Assembly: GCA_934729465.1 (NCBI GenBank)
Contig: CAKVEP010000002.1
Location: 107,253 to 171,252, forward strand
Length of the DNA: 64,000 nucleotides
Source: an uncultured Eubacteriales bacterium
GTDB taxonomy: Bacteria; Bacillota; Clostridia; Oscillospirales; Acutalibacteraceae
Direction: 5' to 3'
The notes under the pieces are model-generated. The model worked only from the letters and a program-made list of their open reading frames with translations, was not told the origin of the DNA and did no database searches. Below are positions 44,476-53,947 of the stretch, one piece after another (position 1 is the first letter of the stretch; each line of letters opens with the position of its first letter). A program made the position numbers and the translations under genes.

Positions 44476-45729
44476 TTATCTCACACAAATTATTTGAATA
44501 TTTATATCAATGTTCGGCTTATCTTTATAGCAATATACCTTAATTAATCCTTTCCCGGTTGTAATTCTTGAAATATTGCTCCAAGCTTTGATTTGAGTTT
44601 TAGATACTTCTGTGTCGTCATCGAGCAAAACATCTATAATTGGTGAGTCTTCTTCTAAAATTCCATCTATATTTATAACTTGTGAAAATCCCCCGGTCGG
44701 CTCATCCTTCCAATTTTGACCAATAGTAGCCATAAATTGAACTTTTCTATCACTATTATTTCTAATTTCTAGATTATGTCTTGCTTCTATTACAGACGTC
44801 GCACCGGTTCCGCCAACACCTATTGAAATTGGGTCATCTTTTACAAAATAGCCCACACTATTATCACTTCCTTGACCTATAACAACAAGCGTCGTATCAT
44901 TTCCCATGAGTGTACCGTTTACTTCGGATTTCTGTTCATGCGGTATAAATCTGTAACCGTCTGACGTAGTTAAATAACTGCGTGGTGCTTCGTGATAAAA
45001 GTACAGCAATGTACCATCGTAAAAACATTTGTCAAAGAAGCTAAGAGGTGTATTTACCTCATGAAGGAGCTGCGGATTATATGTACTACAATTATATAAT
45101 TTTGAGCCCACTGTCCCTATAATATATAAATTATTTATATAACCGATTGAAGCAATATCGTAAAATATATCATCAGTATCGATTTTTATCCATTCATCTT
45201 CTGTTTGTGTGCAGTAATACAGACTTTTGGGGCTAGCAGCCATCATACCGCTTGGAGATGATGCTATGTATATAAAATCGACTTCTTGTGTATTCGGTAT
45301 TGTTGTAAAAGATACAAAATCATCTGTTACCTTTACCCCTAAATTTGTAGCAAGAAAATATCTGCCTTTAGGTGATTTACATATCCTTTTTACCGTGAAA
45401 TCTTTGGTTTCGGTTGTCCAAGATTCGCCGGCATCAGACGAAATTGACAAATACCCTCTGTTATCATCCGGATAATACACAATGTATTTATCCAGTGTAT
45501 CAGCATAAAACGTCACCTTTTTAGACAAAATTTCCTTATCGCTTGTTCCTGTTATATTCCATGAAACTCCGTCCGCTGACGTCATAAATTTTTCACCGTA
45601 CATCGCATTAAATCTATTTTGAGCCCATATCCCTTCGCATGAATTTTTATCTGCCGATACCCCGGATAATCCAATACAGTTCCACTCATTTACTATAATA
45701 TCTTTTGCATGAATAAGATTATTAGCCAT
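44476..45729 (-). CDS. Phage fibre-like protein with beta-propeller-like repeats
   Basis: A protein of about 417 residues (MANNLIHAKDI start; GGGAGG sits 7 bases before it). The first 290 residues carry sialidase/BNR-like repeats (GVSWNITG, DAGESWTTETKD, DYRFIP-type units) expected to form a propeller, then the fibre linker GVGGTGATSVIEAR and a C-terminal domain of about 95 residues (TIGQNWKDE, IIDVLLDDD, KVYCYKDK, QIICVR). That last domain is also found at the ends of the proteins at 60622 and 61600. It lies between the recombinases and the RHS gene, outside the usual tail gene block. Confidence 0.7.
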   Translation of the reverse strand: MANNLIHAKDIIVNEWNCIGLSGVSADKNSCEGIWAQNRFNAMYGEKFMTSADGVSWNITGTSDKEILSKKVTFYADTLDKYIVYYPDDNRGYLSISSDAGESWTTETKDFTVKRICKSPKGRYFLATNLGVKVTDDFVSFTTIPNTQEVDFIYIASSPSGMMAASPKSLYYCTQTEDEWIKIDTDDIFYDIASIGYINNLYIIGTVGSKLYNCSTYNPQLLHEVNTPLSFFDKCFYDGTLLYFYHEAPRSYLTTSDGYRFIPHEQKSEVNGTLMGNDTTLVVIGQGSDNSVGYFVKDDPISIGVGGTGATSVIEARHNLEIRNNSDRKVQFMATIGQNWKDEPTGGFSQVINIDGILEEDSPIIDVLLDDDTEVSKTQIKAWSNISRITTGKGLIKVYCYKDKPNIDINIQIICVR

Positions 45730-45853
45730 TATTATGCCTCCCATAAAATTTAATTCTCTAATTTTTACCTATAAATTCCTTTGTCAGTAGATGTTATAAC
45801 AATATTTAAAAATTCTCATTATATTATCACCCCCTTTAAGTAGCGGTAAATGC

Positions 45854-45882
45854 AATAAAACGACTGTATACAGCCGTTTATT
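45854..45882 (-). terminator. Terminator after the copy C recombinases
   Basis: AATAAAACG and CCGTTTATT pair around an ACTGTATACAG core, just past the stop codon of the leftward recombinase gene at 45890. Confidence 0.65.
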
Positions 45883-45889
45883 ATGCTTT

Positions 45890-47461
45890 TTATTGTTTGT
45901 TTTTGAATATAAACCTTATGTTTCCGTCTATATTCACCACAGCTTTTTCCACCAAGGAGTACCATAAATTTTCGTCAAATTCAGAAATAATCCGATTTTG
46001 TTCCCTAAGATTATTTATAAACATCTGAATTTTATTTCTGCGAGAAATTAAATTCTGTTTTTTATCTTCAGCTTTTAAAAGTTTATTTTTTGTTTCCTCA
46101 TATCTTTCGGCATAAAAGCTATATTTTTGATTGTGTTCCTCTTGCTTTATAGGCTTTCTTGCGTTCTCGTCTATCAAAGATTTCATAAGCTCCACGATTA
46201 CGCTACTTTCTTCTTTAAGTTTTAAAATTTCCCTGTCTATACCTTCTGTATTTGTAAGATTTAATATTACGTCTTGGCATTCTCTTATTATTTCTTCCTT
46301 ATTATTAATCAAGTCGTTAAATGCTTTTACAAATTCTTCTTTTATATCTTTTTCGTATAAATGAGGAGTTTTGCATTTTTTCTCGGCATTATACTTATTA
46401 TTGCATCGCCATATTACTTTTCTGTACTTAGAAGTTGAGTGCCATACCTTTGAGCCATAAAAGCCACCACATTCACCGCACTCTATCTTACTTGAAAAAG
46501 GGCTATGTGAACTAAAGCAATGTGGCGTCTTCGTCCTCCTTTTAAATTCAGCTTGCACTAAATCGTATACTTCGGTCGAAATAATTGCTTCATGGCTGTT
46601 CTTAACGTAATACTGCGGGACTTCGCCTTCATTTTTCTTTTGCTTTTTTGTTAAAAAATCTATTGTATAACATTTCTGAAGCAAAGCGTCTCCTTTATAT
46701 TTCTCGTTTGAAAGAATACTTTTAACTGTGGACCAATTCCATTTTTCCTTACCGCTGGGTGTTTTTATTTTCTCATGTGTAAGGCGTTGTGCAATGGCTG
46801 ATAGTGTTTTACCTTCGAGAAATAACCTATAAATTAATCTTATTGTTTCAGCTTCCTTTTCTACCACTTTCGGAAGTCCATCAGGTCCTTTTTCGTATCC
46901 TAAAAAGTGCTTATATGGTAAACTCACTTTGCCATCTGCAAAGCGTTTTCTTTGACCCCATGTGACGTTTTCGCTGATTGACCTTGATTCTTCCTGTGCA
47001 AGAGAACTCATTATTGTGATTAAAAGCTCTCCTTTTGAATCCAGTGTATAGATATTTTCTTTTTCGAAATAAACCTCTATGCCTTTTGCTTTGAGTTTTC
47101 TGACTGCTATTAAAGAGTCGACGGTGTTTCTCGCAAACCTAGATACTGACTTCGTTACTATTAAATCTATTTTACCGTTGAGTGCGTCCTGTATCATCTG
47201 ATTAAACCCATCGCGTCTTTTGGTGTTTGTCGCTGTGATGCCTTCATCTGTGTAAACTTTTACAAATTCCCAGTCATTTTTTGATTTAATGTATTTTGTG
47301 TAATAGTCCACCTGTGCTTCGTAACTTGTTAATTGCTCTTCGCTGCCTGTTGATACCCTTGCATATGCTGCAACTCTTCGTTTTACTGTTTTTTCATCTT
47401 TTGTAATTTTAAAAATATTTTTAGTTGCAGGTATTACTGTTACGGATTTTGCCGCAAGCAT
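45890..47461 (-). CDS. Large serine recombinase 2 (copy C)
   Basis: A 523-residue homologue of the copy B protein at 29904. It has the resolvase domain with YARVSTGSEEQ (catalytic Ser) and SVSRFARNTVDSL, the recombinase domain (KTPSGKEKWNW, ALLQKCYTIDFL), a zinc ribbon (CGECGGFYG, WRCNNKY) and a long coiled-coil end. Its start overlaps the end of recombinase 1 by 41 bases, unlike the 2-base gap of copy B. Roughly two-thirds identical to copy B, so copies B and C come from related but distinct phages, or diverged some time ago. Should act in integration and excision. Confidence 0.9.
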   Translation of the reverse strand: MLAAKSVTVIPATKNIFKITKDEKTVKRRVAAYARVSTGSEEQLTSYEAQVDYYTKYIKSKNDWEFVKVYTDEGITATNTKRRDGFNQMIQDALNGKIDLIVTKSVSRFARNTVDSLIAVRKLKAKGIEVYFEKENIYTLDSKGELLITIMSSLAQEESRSISENVTWGQRKRFADGKVSLPYKHFLGYEKGPDGLPKVVEKEAETIRLIYRLFLEGKTLSAIAQRLTHEKIKTPSGKEKWNWSTVKSILSNEKYKGDALLQKCYTIDFLTKKQKKNEGEVPQYYVKNSHEAIISTEVYDLVQAEFKRRTKTPHCFSSHSPFSSKIECGECGGFYGSKVWHSTSKYRKVIWRCNNKYNAEKKCKTPHLYEKDIKEEFVKAFNDLINNKEEIIRECQDVILNLTNTEGIDREILKLKEESSVIVELMKSLIDENARKPIKQEEHNQKYSFYAERYEETKNKLLKAEDKKQNLISRRNKIQMFINNLREQNRIISEFDENLWYSLVEKAVVNIDGNIRFIFKNKQ

Positions 47462-48761
47462 TAATTTTCATCCTTTCTAATGCTTTTTCTCGTGCCATCT
47501 GACGTTTATCCTCACTCCAGCTTTCGCTTCGAGGTTTATTTTCCCATTTTAATGTGAATTCATTTCCATCATAGAACACAAATGTTAATAGTTCATGATT
47601 TGGAACAAGAATTTGTTTTATATTCTTACTAAATAAATTCTCGTCAAAATTATTAATGCCTAAAACTTCACAAGTCTTAGACATTAATATTTCTTGTGGT
47701 ATTTGCTTTGAATTGCAAACATTTTTACCTTCTTCAGCATATGTTGCACAAATCCAGTAAACTTTTCCCTTACAAACTTTGCGTTTATAATTTTTACCAC
47801 AATTTAAACACTTAATTTTGCCTGTAAATATGTATTTTTTAGGAGTTTCTCGGCTGATTTTAGCTTTTTGACGATTTGCTTCCAGTATTCTCCCAGCCAT
47901 TTCAAATACATCTTTATCAATTATTGATTTATGAGTGCCCTCAGCATAGTACATAGGAAGCTCGCCGTGATTTCGTCTTACACCCTTAGTTAAGTGATTT
48001 GAAACAAATTTCTTTTGTAAAAGTGCGTCACCCTTGTATTTTTCGTTAAGAATTAAATTTCTCACACTATCAGCACTCCATTTGCCACCACGAAGTGTAG
48101 GAATGTCCAGTTCTCTTAATGTCCTTGCAATTTTAGTGCAGCCTGTACCGCTTATATATTGATAAAAAATCCATCGTACTATCGAGGCACTGTTTTCATC
48201 TATTTTAACTCCATCTTTTGATATTTTATATCCAAAAAGAAATCTTAAATTTACAAGTTCACCATTTTGAAACCTTTTTCTGATTCTCCACTTACAGTTT
48301 TCGCTTACAGACAGGCTTTCTTCCTGTGCGACAGATGCTAGGATACTCAGCATCAATTCTCCATCGGAACTTATCGTATGGATGTTTTCTTTTTCAAAAT
48401 AAACATCAATATTCATACTTTTAAGTTGCCTTACGATATTTAGAAGATCGAGTGTGTTCCTGGCAAATCTTGATATGGATTTTGTGATTACCATGTCAAT
48501 TTTTCCGATTCTGCAGTCATTTAACATTCTTTGAAATTCACTTCTGCTATCCTTTGTGCCTGTCTTTGCTTCATCAGCATAAACTCCGGCATATTGCCAC
48601 TTGGGGTTTTCTTGTATTAACTTACTGTAATAACTAACTTGTGAAGACAAAGAATGGAGCATCGCATCTTTTCCGCTTGAAACTCTAGCATAGGCAGCTA
48701 CGTTCAGAAGTCTTGGAAGTTCCATGATACAAGGGGTTAATTTTATAATCTCCCTTTGCAT
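47421..48761 (-). CDS. Large serine recombinase 1 (copy C)
   Basis: A 446-residue protein with a resolvase domain (AAYARVSSGKDAM, catalytic Ser; SISRFARNTLDLL), a recombinase domain (GYKISKDGVKI, ALLQKKFVSNHL) and a zinc ribbon (CLNCGKNYK, WICATY). Homologous to the copy B protein at 28594. The start follows AGGGGATG; the leader region before the resolvase domain is about ten residues longer than in copy B. It is probably needed together with recombinase 2 for movement of prophage C. Confidence 0.9.
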   Translation of the reverse strand: MQREIIKLTPCIMELPRLLNVAAYARVSSGKDAMLHSLSSQVSYYSKLIQENPKWQYAGVYADEAKTGTKDSRSEFQRMLNDCRIGKIDMVITKSISRFARNTLDLLNIVRQLKSMNIDVYFEKENIHTISSDGELMLSILASVAQEESLSVSENCKWRIRKRFQNGELVNLRFLFGYKISKDGVKIDENSASIVRWIFYQYISGTGCTKIARTLRELDIPTLRGGKWSADSVRNLILNEKYKGDALLQKKFVSNHLTKGVRRNHGELPMYYAEGTHKSIIDKDVFEMAGRILEANRQKAKISRETPKKYIFTGKIKCLNCGKNYKRKVCKGKVYWICATYAEEGKNVCNSKQIPQEILMSKTCEVLGINNFDENLFSKNIKQILVPNHELLTFVFYDGNEFTLKWENKPRSESWSEDKRQMAREKALERMKINACGKIRNSNTCN

Positions 48762-48828
48762 TTTTTCATCCCCTTTTGTTTTTGATATGCTACATACTAC
48801 CTCTTGTAAACCCTTGTATCAAGCCATT

Positions 48829-48990
48829 TTAGCGATATAATGTGCCGAATATAGGGGAGTGTCTCTTAATAAATATTGTATCAATTTTGTCGTATTCCTT
48901 CTTTGTTATTAGCTCCGATTTGAGCATTTCTCTAAAAATGCTCATACGAGCCCCATATTCTTTTTCTCTTTCAAATTGTTCAGATGTCAT
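48829..48990 (-). CDS. Small conserved protein preceding the recombinases (copy C)
   Basis: A 53-residue product starting MTSEQFEREKEYGA and containing MLKSELITKKEYDKID, then PIFGTLYR. It matches the 51-residue protein at 28369 in length, place and the ELITKKEYDK pattern. Its start overlaps the HTH gene end at 48987-48990 by 4 bases. Function unknown. Confidence 0.7.
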   Translation of the reverse strand: MTSEQFEREKEYGARMSIFREMLKSELITKKEYDKIDTIFIKRHSPIFGTLYR

Positions 48991-49382
48991 GAAAAACCCT
49001 CCTTATTATTTTTAAATCGATGGTCTATATAGCATTTGTGGCAGCAGTATTGTCTAGCTTTGTTATCGTAACTTTTAAATTTTTCCTTACAGTTTTTGCA
49101 AATTAGTACCTTTACACATTTTCTATTTCCATTTGTATTTTTGTTCCACCACTTAAATCTGCACGCATCTGAACAGAATTTTTTTAGCCTACTATTTGAT
49201 GATACATTGAGTTCTTTTCCGCAATTTTTACACGATGTATATTTTTCTTCGTCTTTGGAATTTTGTCTTCTGAATAAAGATTTGATTGTATTTATTGATA
49301 AACCCGTTTTCTGTGCAATATTTGAATAGCTCATTCCTTCATTTTTAAAAATAAAAATCTTATTTTTCAAATCTTCGTTCAT
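48987..49382 (-). CDS. HTH plus double zinc-finger phage protein (copy C)
   Basis: A protein of about 131 residues (MNEDLKNKIF; GGAGG lies 5 bases before this ATG). It has a helix-turn-helix at about 5-40 (GMSYSNIAQKTGLS, SLFRRQN), a first zinc ribbon (CKNCGKEL, FCSDACR) and a second (CKNCKEKF, YCCHKC) at the end. The copy B protein lacks the second ribbon. It lies between the holin and the recombinases, where it may control the late or integration genes. Confidence 0.72.
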   Translation of the reverse strand: MNEDLKNKIFIFKNEGMSYSNIAQKTGLSINTIKSLFRRQNSKDEEKYTSCKNCGKELNVSSNSRLKKFCSDACRFKWWNKNTNGNRKCVKVLICKNCKEKFKSYDNKARQYCCHKCYIDHRFKNNKEGFS

Positions 49383-49444
49383 GTTTGCCTCCAAAAATGA
49401 ACGAGGAGGGATTTAATTCCCACCTCGTTTTGTAATACATAAAT

Positions 49445-49726
49445 TCAATTTGTAGATGTTATTTTTGAAATTAAGTCGTATAAATAATTCGATCCACGGG
49501 AAAGAAGTATCCCCGTTAAAATGCAGCCAACGTAGGGAATATGGGACTCCATGTTTAGATATTTAGGTAAATCTAATTTATAGGCAACTGCGACGATTAT
49601 CCCTAAAATTAAACTCAGAATCATCTGCCACGGGAAGGTTCCTGTTACAAAAAATTCTTTAAAATAAGTTATCATTCCTTCAAGGATTATCGCAATCATC
49701 GCTATTTTTGAAATATCCTCACTCAT
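49445..49726 (-). CDS. Phage holin-like membrane protein (copy C)
   Basis: A 93-residue protein with three hydrophobic segments and the MILSLILGIIVAVAYKL core of the other two copies. It follows the amidase gene by 2 bases. Together they form the lysis module. Confidence 0.8.
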   Translation of the reverse strand: MSEDISKIAMIAIILEGMITYFKEFFVTGTFPWQMILSLILGIIVAVAYKLDLPKYLNMESHIPYVGCILTGILLSRGSNYLYDLISKITSTN

Positions 49727-49728
49727 TT

Positions 49729-50391
49729 CTACACCTCCACTATGAATGCATCTGAAAAACCAGCATTCTTTGCTTTTTGCAGGCAGCTTTCGGCGTTAGA
49801 TTTTTCTTTAAATGCTCCGACTTGTACTTTATAAATTTTACCGGAAGGTGAGCTTGAATCTTCTTTATAAGTGACACCAAAATAATTACATACCCCTTTG
49901 CAGATTGCCTCACCGATGACTTTTGTGTTTTCTATAATCCACTTCGCTCCTTCCACTGTATCGTGGAATTCTACCTCTACATAAACTGCCACAGCCTTTG
50001 TTGAATTAAGCTCTGAAAGTGATGAGTTCGCCCTAAGAGTATAGTCAGGCCCCGGAGATACTGGTGCAACGCTGTCTAGAATTGCCTGTCCTGCTTTTTT
50101 GTTTTCTGAATCCATAGAATAAATCATAACTAAAGTACCGCCGAGCGTTTCACCATTGAATGCATTTGTGTGTATCGGAATATGTAAATCTGGACTCCAT
50201 GCGTTACTCTCACTAATATTTTGCGACATAGACTGCCCCTGAGGTGCTTTTTTGACAACAAAACCACACCTTTCAAGAGCAGTTTTCGCTGCTTCTGCAA
50301 TTTTATTACACTGCGCCATTTCATTTGTGTTTCCATATGCATAGATGTTATTTATTTGACTGCTTGGACTTAAATATATTTTTTTACTCAT
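49729..50391 (-). CDS. N-acetylmuramoyl-L-alanine amidase with SPOR domain, phage endolysin (copy C)
   Basis: A 220-residue lysin close to the copy B protein at 27143. Amidase_3-like residues about 1-175 (HIPIHTNAFNG, VYVEVEFHD with the catalytic Glu) and a C-terminal SPOR domain (YKVQVGAFKEKSNAESC). The start at 50391 is preceded by GAAAGGAG. It directly precedes the holin in the transcribed direction and should lyse the host wall. Confidence 0.88.
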   Translation of the reverse strand: MSKKIYLSPSSQINNIYAYGNTNEMAQCNKIAEAAKTALERCGFVVKKAPQGQSMSQNISESNAWSPDLHIPIHTNAFNGETLGGTLVMIYSMDSENKKAGQAILDSVAPVSPGPDYTLRANSSLSELNSTKAVAVYVEVEFHDTVEGAKWIIENTKVIGEAICKGVCNYFGVTYKEDSSSPSGKIYKVQVGAFKEKSNAESCLQKAKNAGFSDAFIVEV

Positions 50392-50453
50392 TAAAATTTC
50401 TCCTTTCAATAACTAAACAAAACACGTAATTTTTTGTTTTTTAATAAACAAAT

Positions 50454-52277
50454 TTATCCTGTTCTTTTCCACATATAGCAAGTTATATATGGCTGTAAAT
50501 TGTTGTGAGCACCACCTCCACCTTCAGGATTTGACCTCAAGCACATTTCATTTCCGGCTCTTAAAACATATGGTCTGTTTGTAGCGTGTTGAAACACTGC
50601 ACCACTATTTCTATCTAATACGTAGGTTTGTTCTCCCGCTTCACCCCAAGCATAGGAAGCATTGGGAATATGGCCTCCGTGACTTGGTATTTCATGGGTA
50701 GATAACGTATGATATTCCTCGCCGCCAGTTTTTTCTACATAATTAAAATTACCATTATTTATATTTACCCCAACCGGAACCCTGCCTTGACCCCAGCTTT
50801 CCCACGTTCCACCAAAAATTGCTCCCGGATTTGTGCTGTTTACAGACATATAAATCGATCCTATCGGATACACCATGTCAAATATTGTCTTGCCTGATAT
50901 TTCAAATGATTCGCTTTTTTCCGGGAAACAGTTAACCCCAACTGATAATTTTTTTGTATCAAAAAATAAAATTGGCATACCTTTAGGAATAATCAAACTT
51001 TGAGATGAAGTTCCAAATTTATCTAAAGCCTTGATTTCCAGATTCCAAGCAAAAAGTTTATCGAGAATAACAGTGGTTTCAGTGTTATTTTGAAAATTTA
51101 TCCATGAGCTCCATGCTGATTCAGACACCTTTTTTGTACGATACTGTAAAGACATAAGAGAATTTAAATTTTTAACGCTTGAAATATCTACATCGGCTTT
51201 TAGTTTCGTTTCATCTTCGTAATTGTTTACTCTTTTAGCACTTGAATTTATAATCGGTAAAACCCAGTCTAAAATCTGAATAGTTTTTGAAACAGTCGTG
51301 TTGTTTCCTCGAGAATCTATGGCTTTTACCTGTAATTTTAAATCAGAAGATGAATCTACCGGTCCTAAATCATATGTTCCTGCAGAAGTTTTATCTTGTA
51401 AATTCCCATTAAAAATTATCTGATATTTAGATATTGATGCTGATTTTTGAGCCGAAGCAGCATTAAACGAAACCCTAAGCTGAGACTGATTCCTAATAAT
51501 TAACTGGTTATTATTGGTAACAGCTAAAGTATTTGAATTTATATCTTCATAGCTCAGCTGCGATGTCGTAAATACAGGATTTGCATTAACCATGCTCATA
51601 GTTTTATCGCCATAGCTGTGGTTTCCGGGAGTAGTTGAGCCCGGCATATATGTTGCAACCGTAAATCTTACAGTTAACTTATTTGAATTCGGTGTTTTTG
51701 CTCGAAGTTTGTTTCTCTCATCTGCAGTAAGTTCAAAAGTATAGGGACTATTTGGATTTACCAAATTGTCCCTTACAATCAAATAATCATCACCGCCTGC
51801 CTCCATTTTAAGTTGCAGTCTGAATCCTGCCGGATTATTAAAATAAATCTTTGGATTTTGTTCGTCGGTAAAATCATCTGCACCCGTAAATACAGCTGCT
51901 CTTGGGATTCGCGGAAGTCCGGCACTGAAGCCTTGGTCTGAGCTTGAGAGCGGTGCATTATGGCTAATGTACGCACTCACCCAGACGGATTTACTGCCGT
52001 CATTATCGTGCGGAATATCCACAGTTCTTGTAAATAAAGCTATAGGAGAGCTCGTGATTTTTTGGCTCGAAGTTATCGCTTGAGAGTAACTTGTTCCGTT
52101 AATTGTGCAATAACAAGTTCCGCTTCCGAATGTGGTATAACCCTGATTTGTCCTAAAAAACCACACTTTTACTGTAATATTTGAAGTATTATTTTCTATA
52201 CTTTGACTATTTACTGTAACTTCAATTTTGTATTTTATATATTTATTTGATGTATCAAAATTTTGTGATGTTGGCAA
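50454..52277 (-). CDS. Phage tail fibre/host-recognition protein (copy C)
   Basis: An intact 607-residue structural protein (TTG start after GGAGGG). The first 75 residues match both other copies; the middle (about 80-440) has beta-sandwich-like units (FTGADDFTDEQNPKIYF, TVSKTIQILDW); the C-terminus (about 465-607) is the collar-type tip (YPIGSIYMSVNSTNP, IFGGTWESWGQGRVPVG, YITCYMWKRTG) also found at 35108. The order after the tail endopeptidase fits a fibre or receptor-binding role. The two other copies in the window are broken. Confidence 0.8.
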   Translation of the reverse strand: MPTSQNFDTSNKYIKYKIEVTVNSQSIENNTSNITVKVWFFRTNQGYTTFGSGTCYCTINGTSYSQAITSSQKITSSPIALFTRTVDIPHDNDGSKSVWVSAYISHNAPLSSSDQGFSAGLPRIPRAAVFTGADDFTDEQNPKIYFNNPAGFRLQLKMEAGGDDYLIVRDNLVNPNSPYTFELTADERNKLRAKTPNSNKLTVRFTVATYMPGSTTPGNHSYGDKTMSMVNANPVFTTSQLSYEDINSNTLAVTNNNQLIIRNQSQLRVSFNAASAQKSASISKYQIIFNGNLQDKTSAGTYDLGPVDSSSDLKLQVKAIDSRGNNTTVSKTIQILDWVLPIINSSAKRVNNYEDETKLKADVDISSVKNLNSLMSLQYRTKKVSESAWSSWINFQNNTETTVILDKLFAWNLEIKALDKFGTSSQSLIIPKGMPILFFDTKKLSVGVNCFPEKSESFEISGKTIFDMVYPIGSIYMSVNSTNPGAIFGGTWESWGQGRVPVGVNINNGNFNYVEKTGGEEYHTLSTHEIPSHGGHIPNASYAWGEAGEQTYVLDRNSGAVFQHATNRPYVLRAGNEMCLRSNPEGGGGAHNNLQPYITCYMWKRTG

Positions 52278-52288
52278 AACAATCCCTC

Positions 52289-53947
52289 CTAAGCCATAGC
52301 GACAATCCCGATACCATGGCTGGTATCAGTATTTATCGGAATAAATCTAAGACCACTTGCGATAGTTATTTCATCTTCAACAACTGATTTTTTCATGTGA
52401 AATTCATTCTCACTTACCCAGTAAATTCTATCTCCGTTTGCAGCGTAGCCGACAAAACCATCTTCTGCATTTATTTTTACGGTTCTTCCGTCACTACAAA
52501 ACATAGTTATTCCATCTTTATCAATTTGGCATATGAGTGTGTTTGAACTATCGTAAAGCTCCATAAGTCCTGAACTGTTCATGTTGTTACCTAAACGAAG
52601 TGTGCCACCTTTTATGAGGTCGCACACTAAATTTATTACATTTATTTTTTGCATATCGAGTGTCCCGTCAATCGTCCATGCGCTGTTAAATATTCCGTTT
52701 ATCCCGTCTTTAGAAAACCCGATTCCTCCGCTGTTTATCATGATAACATTCTTGGCTTCTTCTTTAGGTAGCTTATCTAAAACTAAAATTTTATCGCCTT
52801 CATAAACAACATAGCTGCTACTAAGTTTATCTCTTATAACATCTGTGGCTTCAGTAAGTTCGCGGCGCAAATTTGCAGTGCTGTCGTCAACCTTTTTGTC
52901 CACTTTTTCTGTGATTTTTTTATCAAACGACTCCACTAAATTCCCAAGATGCTCTGATTTAAAATTACCAAATTCCACTTTTGTAATTCTTTGAGATATT
53001 ACGTCAAATTCTAAAGCCACAACGTTTGTCACAAGCTCTAATTTGCACTTCGGATGCTTTACATAAATTTTATCCCCTATATCAGATACATTCTTTAAGT
53101 ACGCATTCAGCGTGTATCCTACCTTGGGGACACAGTTTTCATTTAGATAATTATTTGCTTTGACTCTTAAATTGTTTATAAGTGCCTCTTTATACTTATT
53201 TTCATCTACTTTTTGCTCATCATCCTCATAGTCTTCAGGATTAACCTCACTTTGGTCAAAACTTACGACCTTTGTATATGGAATATCATATAAATCTTCT
53301 CGATATGTCAGCCAAAGCTCCGGCAAAAGCAGACCGTCTTTACCAACAGGTAATATTTTTGTGCATACATTATTCCAATCTTCGTCAGCTTTGATGTTTA
53401 CTATATTCTTTCCATACGATAAATTAACCCCTCGATCCTGACCAATATTTTGACGAATTTCTATATTCCAGTTGTCTCTGACTAAATGTCCACCATAGCG
53501 TGAGAGTACATCTTTTATTGCTTCGGCTAGAGATTTTCTAACGCATCTATAATTATGGACACTGGATACGTCCGATATCGTAGAAAAGGGGGAGGGATTA
53601 TCTGTTGCTGTGTTTAGATGATCAAGTGCATCATTACAGTTTCTTTCAACCACATACGAATCTGAAATTATGTAATTTTCCGAGTCGTAAAATAAATGAT
53701 AGGCTCTAATCTCTATTTTATTGTTTTGGGTACAAATATTTCTGATTCTAAAGCACTGTTTGCCCCAAGGCGTTGAAGCTCTGAGTATGTTTCCGCTTTG
53801 ATAATACTCTAAATTATTAATGCTGTCTTTTAAATCGAGATAATAGTCCGCGTTGTCTTGTTTATAAATTACCGCTTTCAGAGGCTTTAATATTTTTATT
53901 CCATTATCGAAAAATGACCTTTCCTCAGATTCATATACGCTTATCAT
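52289..53947 (-). CDS. Phage tail endopeptidase/minor structural protein (copy C)
   Basis: A protein of about 552 residues, over 90 percent identical to copy B. It belongs to the prophage-tail (tail tip/endopeptidase) group with an N-terminal hub-like part and a C-terminal thin part (NMNSSGLMELYD, CSDGRTVKIN). ATG 53947 overlaps the previous stop in a TGATG pattern. It follows the distal tail protein as usual in siphophage tail modules. Confidence 0.82.
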   Translation of the reverse strand: MISVYESEERSFFDNGIKILKPLKAVIYKQDNADYYLDLKDSINNLEYYQSGNILRASTPWGKQCFRIRNICTQNNKIEIRAYHLFYDSENYIISDSYVVERNCNDALDHLNTATDNPSPFSTISDVSSVHNYRCVRKSLAEAIKDVLSRYGGHLVRDNWNIEIRQNIGQDRGVNLSYGKNIVNIKADEDWNNVCTKILPVGKDGLLLPELWLTYREDLYDIPYTKVVSFDQSEVNPEDYEDDEQKVDENKYKEALINNLRVKANNYLNENCVPKVGYTLNAYLKNVSDIGDKIYVKHPKCKLELVTNVVALEFDVISQRITKVEFGNFKSEHLGNLVESFDKKITEKVDKKVDDSTANLRRELTEATDVIRDKLSSSYVVYEGDKILVLDKLPKEEAKNVIMINSGGIGFSKDGINGIFNSAWTIDGTLDMQKINVINLVCDLIKGGTLRLGNNMNSSGLMELYDSSNTLICQIDKDGITMFCSDGRTVKINAEDGFVGYAANGDRIYWVSENEFHMKKSVVEDEITIASGLRFIPINTDTSHGIGIVAMA

